Positions 10,389 through 21,710 of a DNA stretch of 64,000 nucleotides are shown in pieces. Made by a program: the position numbers and the translations under genes. The stretch comes from Phytopythium helicoides. Lineage: Eukaryota > Oomycota > Peronosporomycetes > Pythiales > Pythiaceae. Numbering within the stretch: position 1 is the stretch's first letter; every line of letters begins with the position of its first letter. The stretch spans positions 1-64,000 of the forward strand of contig JANFNE010000065.1 of assembly GCA_024867545.1 (NCBI GenBank), given 5' to 3'. Under the pieces are notes generated by a model, which was not told the origin of the DNA, made no database searches, and was given only the letters and a program-made list of their open reading frames with translations.

Positions 10389-10455
10389 CATTGCTAGAGA
10401 GTTACAGCTGAGCTGATGTAAGCCCTAGGGGTCTACATCAGCTCAGCTAGCAATG
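10389..10455. repeat. Inverted repeat / hairpin upstream of ARM copy 2
   Basis: A perfect 15-bp inverted repeat (AGCTGAGCTGATGTA at 10406-10420, its complement at 10434-10448) encloses a 13-nt loop containing the palindrome CCCTAGGG. A second, outer 9-bp pair (CATTGCTAG at 10389-10397, its complement at 10447-10455) extends it with an 8-nt bulge on the left arm; the two right arms share two bases. It could be a small cruciform, a MITE remnant or a transcribed hairpin. Its function is unknown. Confidence 0.8.
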
Positions 10456-10575
10456 GCACACTTGACGTGAACGCATCGTTCGTCTACTGATTGACAAGCG
10501 CCCATTTTGACCAACACACATCAGCGGAAAGCTTTGATTCGCTGAAATTGTGGATGGACCAATTCGTCCAGCAAC

Positions 10576-13416
10576 ATGGTGGCAATGGCGCCAAGTGCTC
10601 GCGCGCGGACGGCCGTGGAGGTGGCGAACGCGCTCGCGGCGCTGCGCAACTTGGCGGAGACGCAGCGCAGTCGCGAGATCATCGCACAGTCCAACGGAAT
10701 CCCAGCCATCGTCAAATTCGTAACACTCGGAACTCACGCGCAAAAGACGTTCGCGGCCGGGGTTTTGTGGCATTTGAGCGAGTCGAGCGAGTGCCAGGCG
10801 GCGATCGGCGAGGCCGGAGGAGTCGAGGCGTTGGTGGAACTGGTTCGATACGGAGAAGATGTGCAGCGTGAGAACGCGACTGGCGCGTTGATGAAGTTGG
10901 CGGAGCTTGAAGCGAATCGCGATCGAATTGCGTCTTGTGGTGGCGTGGAGGTGTTGGTGGCGTGTGTTCAAGACGCGGGTGTTGGAGATCCTGTAGACGC
11001 GATTGTGATGGACACGAGCCGTGAAAACAGCAGAATCTTTACTCCAGAGAACGCAGATGAAGCTGTCCAGGAGCTAGTGCATCAGTTGTCAAAGGGGGCG
11101 GCAGAGCAGCGGAATCGAGCTGTGCAAGAGCTGCTGACGCTTTCGGAGACGAATCAAAGTGCGCGGCGAGTCTTTGACGACTTTTTGATCCCAGGAATTG
11201 TCACCGCAATCGGCAACGCAGAGGGATCGCGAAAGATTGTTCTTGCAGACGCAATAACCGGACTCTGGAACCATGGGAGGTACCAGGAGCGTCTCGTTGA
11301 AGCCGGCATCTTACAGGCGCTCGTTAGACTCGCAAATGGCACCACAGATGAAAAGGTAATTTCAGCTAGGCTATTGGGAGCGGTTTCTGCCACGCGCACC
11401 GCGTATTGCAATGCTGCAGCCGAAGCTGGTGGCGTCGCTGCCCTCGTTGCACTCCTCGCGGATCCGAACAATAGGGTAAAACAAGCTGCGGTTGAAGCAC
11501 TTCAGCACTTTGCACAAGACGTGATCCACCAAGCCGAGATTGTATCGGCTAGTGGGATTAGTCTGCTGCTCAAGCTCGCTGAAAATGGTTTAGACGATCA
11601 GAAGGCTGCAGCTATTCGTGTTCTCAGCTCATTAGCTGCCATTGAAGAGAACCGCGCTGCTATCACCACGCCTGTGGCCATTCCAACTTTAATAAAGATG
11701 ATGCGAGATGGTTCACCAGATCTCCAGCTGTGCGCTGTGGAGCGCCTCCGCAAGCGATCCAGCGACGAGTTGAGCCGCCTAGGGATTGTTCGGTACGATG
11801 GCGTCCCAGTGTTGGTTTCTTTGCTGCGTGAAGGAAGTGCATCGCATTCAGTTGAGGCTGCAAGAGTATTCGAGAACGTCGCTCTAGTCGAAGCGGGTCC
11901 CCGTGCGATTATCGCTGCAGGCGGACTACAGCCTCTTGTGTCACTTGCAACGCGTGGTAACGACTCGCAGAAAACACACGCTGCACTTGCATTAACTCAG
12001 CTAACTAAGGAAGAGGATGCCAAGACTGCAATAGTGGAAGCCGGTGCGATCGACCCGATGGTTGCGCTTGTTCGTGGCGGGACGACAGCGCAAAAAACGT
12101 ATGCAGCCAAACTTCTGTGGGCTCTAGCTTGCCACCCGCCCAATATACCGCAACTGGTTCAAGCCGAGATCGTGTCGACGATGGTCAAACTACTACAAAG
12201 CAAAGAAGATACGCACAAGACTTTCGCAACGGGAACACTAGTGAAGCTCGCAGTTGCAGATGCCGAACGAGCTGCTATAGTCGAAGCTGGCGCAGTGCCG
12301 TTGCTTGTAGGGCTTCTCCACACTGGAAATGATGTTCAGAAGACCCAAGCAGCGAAAGCGCTGCTGAATCTGGCTTCTATTCCGTCGCTCGTACTAGCAA
12401 TTGGGGAGAGAGGAGCGATCCCACCATTGATCACGCTTACACGCGAGGGTACTTCTTCGCACAAGATAATTGCCGCTGCTGCTCTTGGTCGTCTTGGGTC
12501 TCACGAAGCAAATCGCTTAACAACTTTACAGGGAGGTGGTATCACTTCCCTGCTGGCATTAGTTCGCGGTGGAACACCAGAAGAAAAGCGCCACGCAGCC
12601 GAAGCACTTCGCGTATTGTCGGAGAGCTCAGTTGTCCTGAATGATATCGTTGCATCCGATGGCATTCCAGCAATGGTTAGTCTTCTGCGCAGTAGCTTTG
12701 ATGGGAACGCAAGTCCAGCAATGATTGCGCATCGGACTTCAATCCTGAAAACGCTGCTCAAACTAGCCAGTTACCGCTCCAATTGGTCGGCGATGATATC
12801 AGCAGGGGCTCTACCGATCGTGGTAGAAGTGCTTGGAAGTGGGAGTGCTCGGCATACTGCAGATGCTGCGAAGTTGCTGTGGTTTCTCTCGTTAGAAAAG
12901 AAGAACCATCCGCTTATCGCTGCAGCGAACGGTCTTGTTCCGCTGATCACACTCGTGAGAGATGGCAGCGAGATCGAAAAACATAATGCGGCCGGTGCGC
13001 TGTCGGTGCTGACAGAGGACGCAGGTATTCGGATCGAGATCCTGGCCGCCAATGGGCTTGAGCCTATTGTAGCGTTGATGAAGGAAGGGAGCGGGGAGCC
13101 GAGGGCCAGGGCCGCCATCGCGGTTTGCAACCTGGCAGAGAACCCGGCGAGCAGGCTCACTCTCATCAAGATGGGAGTAGTCCCCGTGCTGCTCGAGCTG
13201 AAGCAGAGTGACACTGCTGTGCTGAAGTTGCGTGCCGAACGAGCGTTCGAGCTTCTAGTCAGCGAGAAATCCGGAATAGCAAAGCCGACCGAAGCTCCCT
13301 CGAGGCGTACCGGAGTTCCGTGGGCCGATCCTTCGCCTCTGGAGGACGTCCACATCATGGGTAAGCAGTCTGAAAGTGCAGCCCCGCTGTCCCACAAGCG
13401 GCAGCGAACAGAGTAG
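10576..13416 (+). CDS. Armadillo-repeat protein, copy 2
   Basis: Uninterrupted 946-residue frame of about twenty ARM repeats. The first ATG is at 10576; a second in-frame ATG at 10585 is equally possible. Residues ~12-130 are encoded by the GC-rich cassette shared with copies 1 and 3. Unlike those copies it has only a short linker (~130-160) before the next repeats and no long acidic stretch. Its later repeats are better preserved (for example GAIPPLITLTREG and GAVPLLVGLLHTG), closer to the Vac8/plantoglobin-like consensus. The C-terminal tail (from ~900) is Pro/Ser-rich and ends in a KRQR basic cluster, as in copy 1. Probably a scaffold or adaptor; the partner is not predictable. Confidence 0.85.
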   Translation: MVAMAPSARARTAVEVANALAALRNLAETQRSREIIAQSNGIPAIVKFVTLGTHAQKTFAAGVLWHLSESSECQAAIGEAGGVEALVELVRYGEDVQRENATGALMKLAELEANRDRIASCGGVEVLVACVQDAGVGDPVDAIVMDTSRENSRIFTPENADEAVQELVHQLSKGAAEQRNRAVQELLTLSETNQSARRVFDDFLIPGIVTAIGNAEGSRKIVLADAITGLWNHGRYQERLVEAGILQALVRLANGTTDEKVISARLLGAVSATRTAYCNAAAEAGGVAALVALLADPNNRVKQAAVEALQHFAQDVIHQAEIVSASGISLLLKLAENGLDDQKAAAIRVLSSLAAIEENRAAITTPVAIPTLIKMMRDGSPDLQLCAVERLRKRSSDELSRLGIVRYDGVPVLVSLLREGSASHSVEAARVFENVALVEAGPRAIIAAGGLQPLVSLATRGNDSQKTHAALALTQLTKEEDAKTAIVEAGAIDPMVALVRGGTTAQKTYAAKLLWALACHPPNIPQLVQAEIVSTMVKLLQSKEDTHKTFATGTLVKLAVADAERAAIVEAGAVPLLVGLLHTGNDVQKTQAAKALLNLASIPSLVLAIGERGAIPPLITLTREGTSSHKIIAAAALGRLGSHEANRLTTLQGGGITSLLALVRGGTPEEKRHAAEALRVLSESSVVLNDIVASDGIPAMVSLLRSSFDGNASPAMIAHRTSILKTLLKLASYRSNWSAMISAGALPIVVEVLGSGSARHTADAAKLLWFLSLEKKNHPLIAAANGLVPLITLVRDGSEIEKHNAAGALSVLTEDAGIRIEILAANGLEPIVALMKEGSGEPRARAAIAVCNLAENPASRLTLIKMGVVPVLLELKQSDTAVLKLRAERAFELLVSEKSGIAKPTEAPSRRTGVPWADPSPLEDVHIMGKQSESAAPLSHKRQRTE

Positions 13417-13539
13417 CTGGTGGTTGAGAGTAGCGTAGAGTAGGTAGCGCTTCAACGTGGCCAAGTTGACAAATTGATGTGGTCGACACCAACCCGGAAA
13501 GCCGCGGAGTCATGCGCGCATTGCGAAAGGCGAGCCGCG

Positions 13540-16500
13540 ATGCCGTGCACCATCAAGATCCGGCTGGTGGAGGCGCGCGACATGCCCGTGGTGGAGCGGC
13601 CGAACAAGCTGACGGACGCGTACGTGGCCATCACGTTCGCGAGCTTCGAGGCCAAGTCGTCCGTGTCCAAGAAGACGCTGAACCCGCGCTGGGACGAGGA
13701 GTTCCGCTTCGACGTGGCCGACGACTCGGAGCTGCAGAGCCAGCCCATCGAGTTCAAGCTCATGGACCACGACGTGTACACGAGCGATGCCGTACGCGTC
13801 CACCCGGCCGCTCGCGAGGCTTATCGGGCCTTGAGGACCCTGAAATGCTGACGTTTCTTGCTGCTGCCGACAGACCATCGGCATCGTGTACGTCGACCTC
13901 AACTGCCTGCTCATGCGCGACGGACACGTCATCCAGGGCTGGTTCCCAGTCTACGACACGCTGCTTGGCGTGAGGTGTGAGCTCAGCCTCGTCGTGCGTC
14001 TGCACTACTTTGGCGACGTCAACCCGTTCCACGAGTCGTCGGCAGGCGTGCAGTTCTTCGGACTCTCGACGCTCGACCCCACGCTGTACCGTATCGACAC
14101 TATGCTCGGCTTCGTCGAGGAGCTGGTCGTGCACGCCGACCCAGAGTATTCGTGGAGCGACAACTTCCGCACTTCGCGGCGTAGCAACGAGCACCGCCAG
14201 CTGCTGCTCTACAAGCTGTCGTCCCAGGTCGCGACGCTGGTCGGAAAGAAGGCGATGGAGCTAGGAGGCAACGCCGTGCTCGCATACAAACAATTTTTCG
14301 ACGTTGAGGGTGACAGCGGGCTCGTGGCGCGTGCATGCGGCACAGCCTGCTTGATCAAACCAGTTGGTAGCAAGAACTTGATGACTGACGTGAGCGCTCA
14401 GCGAAAGGAGCGGAGCGAAGACAGCGACAATAGCGACACCGAACGCGAAAGCGAGCAAAACGATCTGCACATGCCGCCAGATGCCGTTGAAGTTGTCATG
14501 TCCCCGTTGTACTACCCGCGTCGGTTGCAAAAGGCAATGAAGCCACCGGAAGCTCTTAACATTTCCGTCCACGATGTACGTTGATATGGTTGTTGCATAT
14601 TGTGCAATACTGACTTGGCTGCACTTTACTGTTTCAATAGGAGGTGCAACTTATTACTTTGAAAGTCTTCAGCCCGTCGACAAATATACGATTGGGAGGC
14701 ATCGTGAGCGCTCGGTCGGTCAAGTATCTGGGAAAGCTTGCCACAAAGCTTGCCGACCAGGAGACGCGCGACTCGTGGTGGCTCGAGCTTCGTGAAGAGG
14801 TGCGTTCTGAGTCATTGTCTCGATTACAGGAAGCGAAGTCAATGATATCCTCACTCGGTGACAGATTCGAGCACACGCTCAATCTCTCCAGTGCCCGTTT
14901 GTGATTGGGTACACGGAGACCTGCACGATTCACGACGATGTTTGCGTCATTTCAGCCACGTAAGTGCATTTTCTGTTCGTCAGAATTCAACCCTCGCCTC
15001 ACCTTGGTGCACTGACAGCGGAACTGCGGCTGCGATCAAGAACCCGATCAAAGACCGAAGTAGTCGTCGAGAAGTCGGAATGACAAATAGCAGCAACACA
15101 AGTGAAGCTGCAGATGATGCGACTGGTGGAAGCGCTTCTGCCTCATCTCCTGTGCTGAATCCTATGGATGTGACAAGCTCCCTCGGTCGTCGAAGCCCTT
15201 CCCTCTTTTCGATGATGTCACCACCTGAAATCCCGTGGACGAAGCCAAGATCTAGGTTTGGGTGCCTCACAATAGCGGAGAGGTTGCATTGTTGCTGAAA
15301 TTGCTCTTGATTGTCTCGACACAGGAGAAACCGTGTCGCTGCATCGCCATGCATGCTATGCCATATCCCCTACTCGAGGACGCTCGCTCCATTTTCAAAG
15401 TGGGTTTTGCTCGTTGGCAAATTTGCCTGGGGTCTTTTTAACATTTCGTGTATGGATTTTAGTATGCGAATGGTGCGATGTGGAATGTGCGGGAACAAGT
15501 GGGTACCAGAGATGCTGCTCGCGTCAATCGAACCTCCGGCTGGGCTTGCGATGATGGGTAAAGGCACGTTTATCCAAGCGCGTGTTTGCCGCCAGCGCCG
15601 AAAAGGTAATGGCGATGTCAACGCAACTATCGTATCAGATGCGCTTCCGTTCCTCGAATACGAGCTGTATCGCCAGGTGCGAAAAGCTGTAAGAACGCTA
15701 TATCTATTTTTCTAATTTCTAACATTCTGATGATGTATGTATTAAGCTGATTGTCAAAATGAAGGTTCTCGGGGTAAACGCCGTGTTTGCCTTCGACTCA
15801 CAGATCCAGGTGGGTTACCCTTTGGCTCGATCTTGCTAGTTGGCCATGACGCTCAGGGCTGGATGTATTCGATCAGATTGGAGGATCGCTTATCGTTGGA
15901 ATCATCACGGGCACTGGGCTCTACCTACCTGCACTACCACCACCACCAACATTGCGAATCGAGCGCAATATTGACGTGAGCATGCTACTACGCATCCTCG
16001 CACGAGCTCCAAATGTCCTCTCTCACCAACATTAATTATACAGGTCAAAGACGAAGAAGACCGGCGACTGGTGAAGTTACAAGAGCAAATTGAGGAATTG
16101 AGCACGTTCAACAAGGACAGAGTGCGTATCAATGAGCAACTCGATGCTTTGATTGTATGATTGATGCTAATCTCCTGATTCTGGGCACAGCTCCATCGCG
16201 ACCGAATTTGCGTCATTCAACCACTCTATGAGTTTGCAATTGGGAGTCGAGCTGCTCGCAGCGCGGCAGCAGCTGCTGGAATGCTGTATGACGACGACAA
16301 TAACAAGGGCTTCAGGCGTTTTCTGCTACCCCCAGCTCAGTTCCGTGGGAATGCTCGACGTGGGAGGAGACGTCAGTCTCAACTACAGCAGCAACAACAG
16401 GCTGATAAAGCCCAAGCCGTCTCTGTGCCAGAGCCTGCTATGTCAACCACAGACACGAGCGCTGAGGCGGATACATCTCTGTCTGTACCTCCAATTGACT

Positions 16501-17832
16501 CAGAGTCGAGGATCGAAAGCTCGTCATCAGAGTCCAGTTCGGAATCGGAAGACGATGCATTTGTCGATGGGTACAGTGACTCAAAGGAGACTTTTGTGCT
16601 TGAGATCGACGACGAGACCGATGAGGACTTGATGTCGGTGTTGCTTGAGCAAGAGCTACCTGAGGTAAACGTTCGTGTTTCTAACAAGTGCTTGAATTAC
16701 TGCTGCTAAGTTATCTCTTTCTGTTGGTGCAGGGTATTTATATGTGCAACACGGACCGTCTCCCGGGAGATTTTGTAGCGGGCGAGAATATCCACCTCGT
16801 CGTATCGATGAAGCAGGTCGAGTGGGATGACGACCGTATGCGAGACACTCGGCTCAACGAATTACTTTCCATGGTTTTCAAGGAGCTTTTCGCAAGGTAG
16901 TGTTTCCTCTTTGCACGTGCATCACGTGTGATAGTAGCTGGCTCATTTTTTTTCTTTTTTGTGACGTGTGTAAACCAGTCTTCTCTTCAAGGTTCGGTCA
17001 TACGCTCCTTGCGCTATCTGTGGTCTCAAGACGAGAACTGCTGTGGCATCCGAAACCATGGTGAGTTGAATGTATCGAGCAAGGTAGCCCTTGGTGCTTA
17101 CTCACTCTATATGTATGGTATCGCAAACAGCTCGAGATTGTTCTCATCGGTATGGTCATTATGGAGAGGGTCATTGAACCTCCGATCGACAATTTGCTGG
17201 CGGATGCAGCTCTCTCTTTGGAACTAGACGATTCGCGCAAAGACCCGACATCGTCCACACTCGATGGGAATCGCGCCGGCTCTGCTCCGACTGTTCGGCA
17301 GTTTGAACTTTCCGGTTTTGCTACTAGTAACCATCCAAGCAAGCCTTCGACTGCCCGAAGCTACCACATGAGCGCTACTGGTCGTGGTTCAGGGCAATTC
17401 GCTTCGCCGCTAGGTCGTGAGTGGATCGAGCTCACACCGCTGGCATACATTCCCGGCGCCCGAGTTGTGCAATACCTCGGCCGCGTGACGTTACACTTCA
17501 TCAAAGAGAGTTGGACCGTGCGCGAGAGTGGTGGTCTCGGTGCATTTCATCACTTGTTCTTGAGTGAAGCGATCGCGATCGTGCGTGCTCATGTGCGATC
17601 GTTGGGCGGGAACGCGATGCTGACGTTCCGACTCGTGCCTATCGAGTCTAGCCAGTTGTACCGCAACCAGGTTTACAATATGATCAGCATCACGGGAGAC
17701 GCCGTCATGATCGAGCGGGAAGCCGACATGAGCTATGCATTCCCGCCTGGCCGGCTCGTTACGGACTCGTCCGGAATGGATGACAGCGACGCTGTTGCGC
17801 CTTCTCCAAGTGGTGGGGGCGAACATTCATAA
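13540..17832 (+). CDS. C2CD5-like C2-domain protein (14 exons)
   Basis: Reconstructed exons: 13540-13791, 13874-14575, 14641-14799, 14865-14959, 15019-15255, 15325-15399, 15463-15688, 15747-15809, 15877-15975, 16044-16121, 16191-16664, 16733-16896, 16979-17060, 17131-17832. All introns are GT-AG (55-82 nt) with matching phases, giving 1135 residues and no frame error. The N-terminal C2 domain (~1-110) is followed by blocks diagnostic of the metazoan C2CD5/CDP138 family: GFVEELVVHADPEYSW, GGIVSARSVKYL, CxxCHIPY, GKGTFIQARVCR, ETFVLEIDD, and a C-terminal block with FIPGARV-like and GGNAMLTF motifs. CDP138 in animals is a Ca2+/lipid-binding factor in GLUT4 vesicle fusion. A role here in membrane traffic is inferred. 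The region around exon 11 is Gln/Ser-rich and poorly conserved. Confidence 0.9.
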
Positions 17833-18470
17833 CTGAAACTTGATGGAACAGAAGCAGCGTTGATGAGCAACGTAACTCACGAATGACAAGTCTCAGCTAA
17901 TTGTGAGATTTTTTTTTCTCTCTCAAAACCGTCTATTAGTCTAGTCATTGTACCGATAGCTTTTCGTGGGTCTTGCAACTGGACCTTCCGCTAAAGCATC
18001 GGTAGAATCCACATCATTGCCGTTGCGGTTCAATTAGTCAGCGCCACCGGCCGATGCGACAGCAACCCAGCAGGATTCGATGGCTGCCATTTTTTGGATC
18101 ACTGTCAATGCATCTGGATGTTGGGAGTGTTCCTGGTCGCTCTCCATGCAGAGAAGCGATGATTGCATGAACTCTGGACAAGAGCAACCGGAGGCGCAAT
18201 ACCCGAGATTATGGGGAGCTACACGTGCTAAAAGATTTGAAATATCCGCAGAACTTGGGGACGTCTTCGTCCGTGCTCGCGCTCAAATCTGTGGCAGAAT
18301 GCAAGGTCTCCATTTCAGGCTTTGCCTTACAGTTACCGCATGAGCACCAACAGCATTTCCTGCAATCAAGGTCACACCTACAGTACCACCAGTCGCGTTG
18401 CTGGAGGTCGCCGTAGGAGGCTTAGGAGTATGTCTGACTATGCCATACCCATGTTTGACTTAAAAAGCTT
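17833..18470. other. Intergenic region downstream of the C2CD5-like gene
   Basis: About 640 bp. It contains a T/CT-rich stretch near 17910-17928, likely part of the C2CD5 3' end, and short open frames without recognisable features. The part near 18100-18350 may be further decayed ARM sequence, but I cannot align it convincingly. Confidence 0.4.
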
Positions 18471-18781
18471 CCTCGCATCCTTGCCATCGACACACGCCAT
18501 CAACACTTCAGTCCCGCCAGCGACTACAATTCACCCTTGGTTCGATTCAACTTCATCAAAGCTCCAGTCGCGTTCTCCCGACTCCGTATCGAATTACATC
18601 GACCAACGCCTCAACTCCACCAGCTTCTCCGATCGCCGCCTAGCATTCCTTCAACTCGCTCAAATGCCACAAAATCCCTCGCTGCGAGAGTCTTTTGCCT
18701 TCAGTTCCGTCGGAACTCGGGATGCCGCAGATTGGTCGAACTCGGGATATATTCGAATAGGATGTTTCTCGATTTGGTCAA
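18471..18781 (-). pseudogene. Degenerate ARM-cassette fragment
   Basis: On the minus strand this stretch aligns base by base, with many substitutions and small indels, to the ARM cassette at 21335-21600 of copy 3 (same order: the GHLSE-type helix, the GGVEALVELVRYG repeat, then the AGGIEVLMTCV end). The reading frame is destroyed. It lies directly after the stop codon of ARM copy 3 on the same strand, so it looks like the remnant of a fourth tandem gene, or a partial duplication, whose repeats beyond the cassette were lost. Confidence 0.7.
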
Positions 18782-21710
18782 TCAAGTACTACCAGAGGTG
18801 GACGGCCTACTTGTTGGCACGCTCTTTCTGCACGCCATTCGCAGTCGCTTTGGTGTATATCTCGGTACGAACTCCTGTTCTTGATTATCACGGGTCTGGT
18901 AGCTCGTGTTGATGCTGCGAATACTGCTGGACAGGATTTCGCCCTCAGCCTCACCACCATCAAGAAGTTCAAGCGCTCGCTCGATTCGCGACTTCACTTC
19001 TGCATTGCCCCCTGAGCTTGCGTTGTGCAACAAAGTTACCCCTCCGATTGCTTGAATAGCCACTCGACAAGATTTCGTTTCGGCAAGTTTGGAGATTGCC
19101 AATGCTGCGTTAGGCTCGGCAAGTTCGCTTCGACCTCGAAGGAGAGTCAGCAATGAGGGAATCGCACCTGCTGACTGAATCGACATGCAGTTGCCTTCAC
19201 TAACAGCCAGCGCTGCCAGTACCCCAGCCGCATGCTGTTTATCTTTATCAGTTCCGACCCGGATGAGAGTAATCAAGGGGACGATAACTTCGCTCTTGAG
19301 AAACAGAGCGTGGTGGTTTTCTTCCTCGGCTAGATTTACCAGAATTTCAGCAAAAGTGGCAGCTTTGTGCCGTTTACCCACCGCATTTAGCATCATAGCT
19401 GACAGCTGTATCATTCCAGCCTCGATGAGTTCGGGTCGCTTGGCCTTCGTTCTAGAGATCGTCAAAAGTACTTGTTCCATTCGAGAATCCTCTGCTAGAG
19501 CACTCAAGACTTTTGCAGTATTAATTCGAGGTAGGTTACTACTCGAACCAATAATCAAATTCTCAATGATATTATCGCGCAAGACAATAGCTCGGTTGTT
19601 TTCTGTAGCCACGATTTTGGTGAGCAATGAGGCGGCTTCCAAGCTGAGCATCGCATGACGACTGTTTAGCAGCGATACGAGCATTGGTATACCGCCACAA
19701 GCTCCAATCGCGTCTTGGCGTTCGATAGAATTGGCCAGACGAAGAAGAAGGCTGCAGACGTGCGTTTTCTGGGAATTTGAACCACTGTTTAGTTTGCCAA
19801 CTAGTTCAGAAATGATGTTTATGCCTGCAAACTCGTTTTGCAACGCTTCGTGACTGAATATGTTTATCAAGGCCCCGATCGCTGATACCTTTGTTGCCTC
19901 TTGTTTAGCTGCAAGCAATTCAATTAAGCTTGGAATGCAGTTGGACTCAGCTACTCTCCTAGCACATGATTGCTGGGTGGACAAGTGATACATAAACTTT
20001 ACTGCGTGCGTTTGGATTGACTGCACATCTTGTAGTAGTGGAGCCATAGCCGGAATGGCTCCGGCCTCAACTAGCATCTCTCCGTTATTTCCGACAGCTG
20101 ATAATCGTCTCAATGCAAGGCAAGCTTGGGCTATCAACGAGCTCTCTCCGGATTTGATGATGTTTACAAAAATTTGTGGTCCACGGGTTGACAGGATTGC
20201 CGCTGCACCCTCTTGATTTGAAGTAATTGATGCTAGAAATGGAAGAGCTCGGCGCCAATCAGATATATCGTATTGAGGATCTTGAAAAACTCTGACAAAG
20301 CTGGGGACACAACTCGCTCGGAGGATTTCCTGGACGATTTTTGCGTGCGGTATCCCTACTAATTTCTTCAGCGCAGCTTTGACGTGATCAGGAGTACCGT
20401 CTCGGACGAGGATGACGAGGACGGTATAACTAGTTTGTTGTCCAATTGCATTTTCAATATCTGTTTTGCTAGGATGCGCGGCTAACACGCGTGCAACCAT
20501 TGAAGTTTGAGCTTCAGTCCCCTTCTCAAGTATCCCAAACAACGCCTCCAACTCTTCAGACCGTAAACTTATGGTTGGAGTAGTCCCGGCTTCCACTAAA
20601 TGAAATAGCGTGCACAGAGCAGCGCATTTCGTGTCTTCATTACTTGATGATAGAAGCGAGATTATCAACGCCATCTCTTTCGGTTTCGAAATTGCGATTC
20701 GCACGCTGGAAGAAACCACAGCAATTTTTTCAACAAGCAAGACAGCTTGCTTTTTCTCATCCTCGCTACCTGATGTCATTCTTATCAATACCGATACGTC
20801 AGCAATCTCGGCAACTTGTAATTGTAAGGCGGCGTCTTGGCATAAGTTTCCCATGATCCTCACAGCAAGTGTACAGCATTCTCGGTCAGATTCTCGCGCC
20901 TTTGCAGCAAGAGTTGGAAGTCCACCAGCGTTTACAATGCGCCAAATGAACTTGTCGGATTCAGAGACATCACATAGATTTTTCAAGACCTCAATCTTTT
21001 TTTCTCGACTGGCACCGCTCAGCTGCTGCAACAGCACTCGAATGCCACAATCTTTGTCATCTGTTACTTCGCCATCTTCAGCTGGACTATTGGTCGTATC
21101 GTCTTGTTCTGCTTCACGCTCCATATCCATATGAGTAGGTTGTAACACAGATAGCGCGTTCTCATCTTCAATGGCAGCGGTGCCTTCGCGAGTACTATCA
21201 ACATGCGATGGCCTGCGATCAAACCCAATCTCTTCGGATCCACATTTTTCAGCTTCCAAACCACTCACGTTATTGGTTGACATGCCTGCCAATTCAACAG
21301 AAACCCTTGGACTCTCATCATCATCCACATCCACAGCTTGAACACATGTCATCAGCACTTCAATCCCGCCCGCGGCAGCAATTCGCACTCGGTTTGCTTC
21401 AAGCTCCGCCAACTTCATCAACGCGCCAGTCGCGTTCTCACGCTGCACATCATCGCCATATCGAACCAATTCCACCAACGCCTCAACTCCACCAGCTTCG
21501 CCGATCGCCGCCTGGCACTCGCTCGACTCGCTCAAATGCCACAAAACCCCGGCCGCGAACGTCTTTTGCGCGTGAGGTCCCGAGTGCTGCGAATTTGACG
21601 ATGGCTGGGATTCCGTTGGACTGTGCGATGAGCTCACGACTGCGCTGCGTCTCCGCCAAGTTGCGCAGCGCCGCGAGCGCGTTCGCCACCTCCGCGGGCG
21701 TCCGCGCCAT
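18782..21710 (-). CDS. Armadillo-repeat protein, copy 3 (one frameshift)
   Basis: The gene starts at the ATG at 21710 (MARTPAEVANALAALRN), matching copies 1 and 2. One extra base inside 21576-21580 (GGACC where copies 1 and 2 read GAAC) throws the first ~44 codons out of frame with the rest. Removing it gives 975 residues. A longer open frame starting at 21886 is an artefact: its first ~100 residues are the cassette read in the wrong frame. Architecture as in copy 1: three conserved repeats, an acidic Ser/Glu-rich linker (about residues 130-220), then divergent ARM repeats and a basic tail with KRLR. Either a consensus error or a recent inactivating mutation. It diverges from the cyclophilin gene, with only 149 bp between start codons. 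Confidence 0.8.

Larger units (their letters stand above)
9831..10575. other. Spacer between truncated ARM fragment and ARM copy 2
   Basis: Contains no recognised gene. A small frame at 9840-10004 (+, 54 codons, starting MESKRPHSPSHDSEH) has a plausible protein-like composition but no family I recognise; it may be chance or an exon remnant. The spacer also holds the 17-bp tandem repeats and the hairpin annotated separately. Confidence 0.4.
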
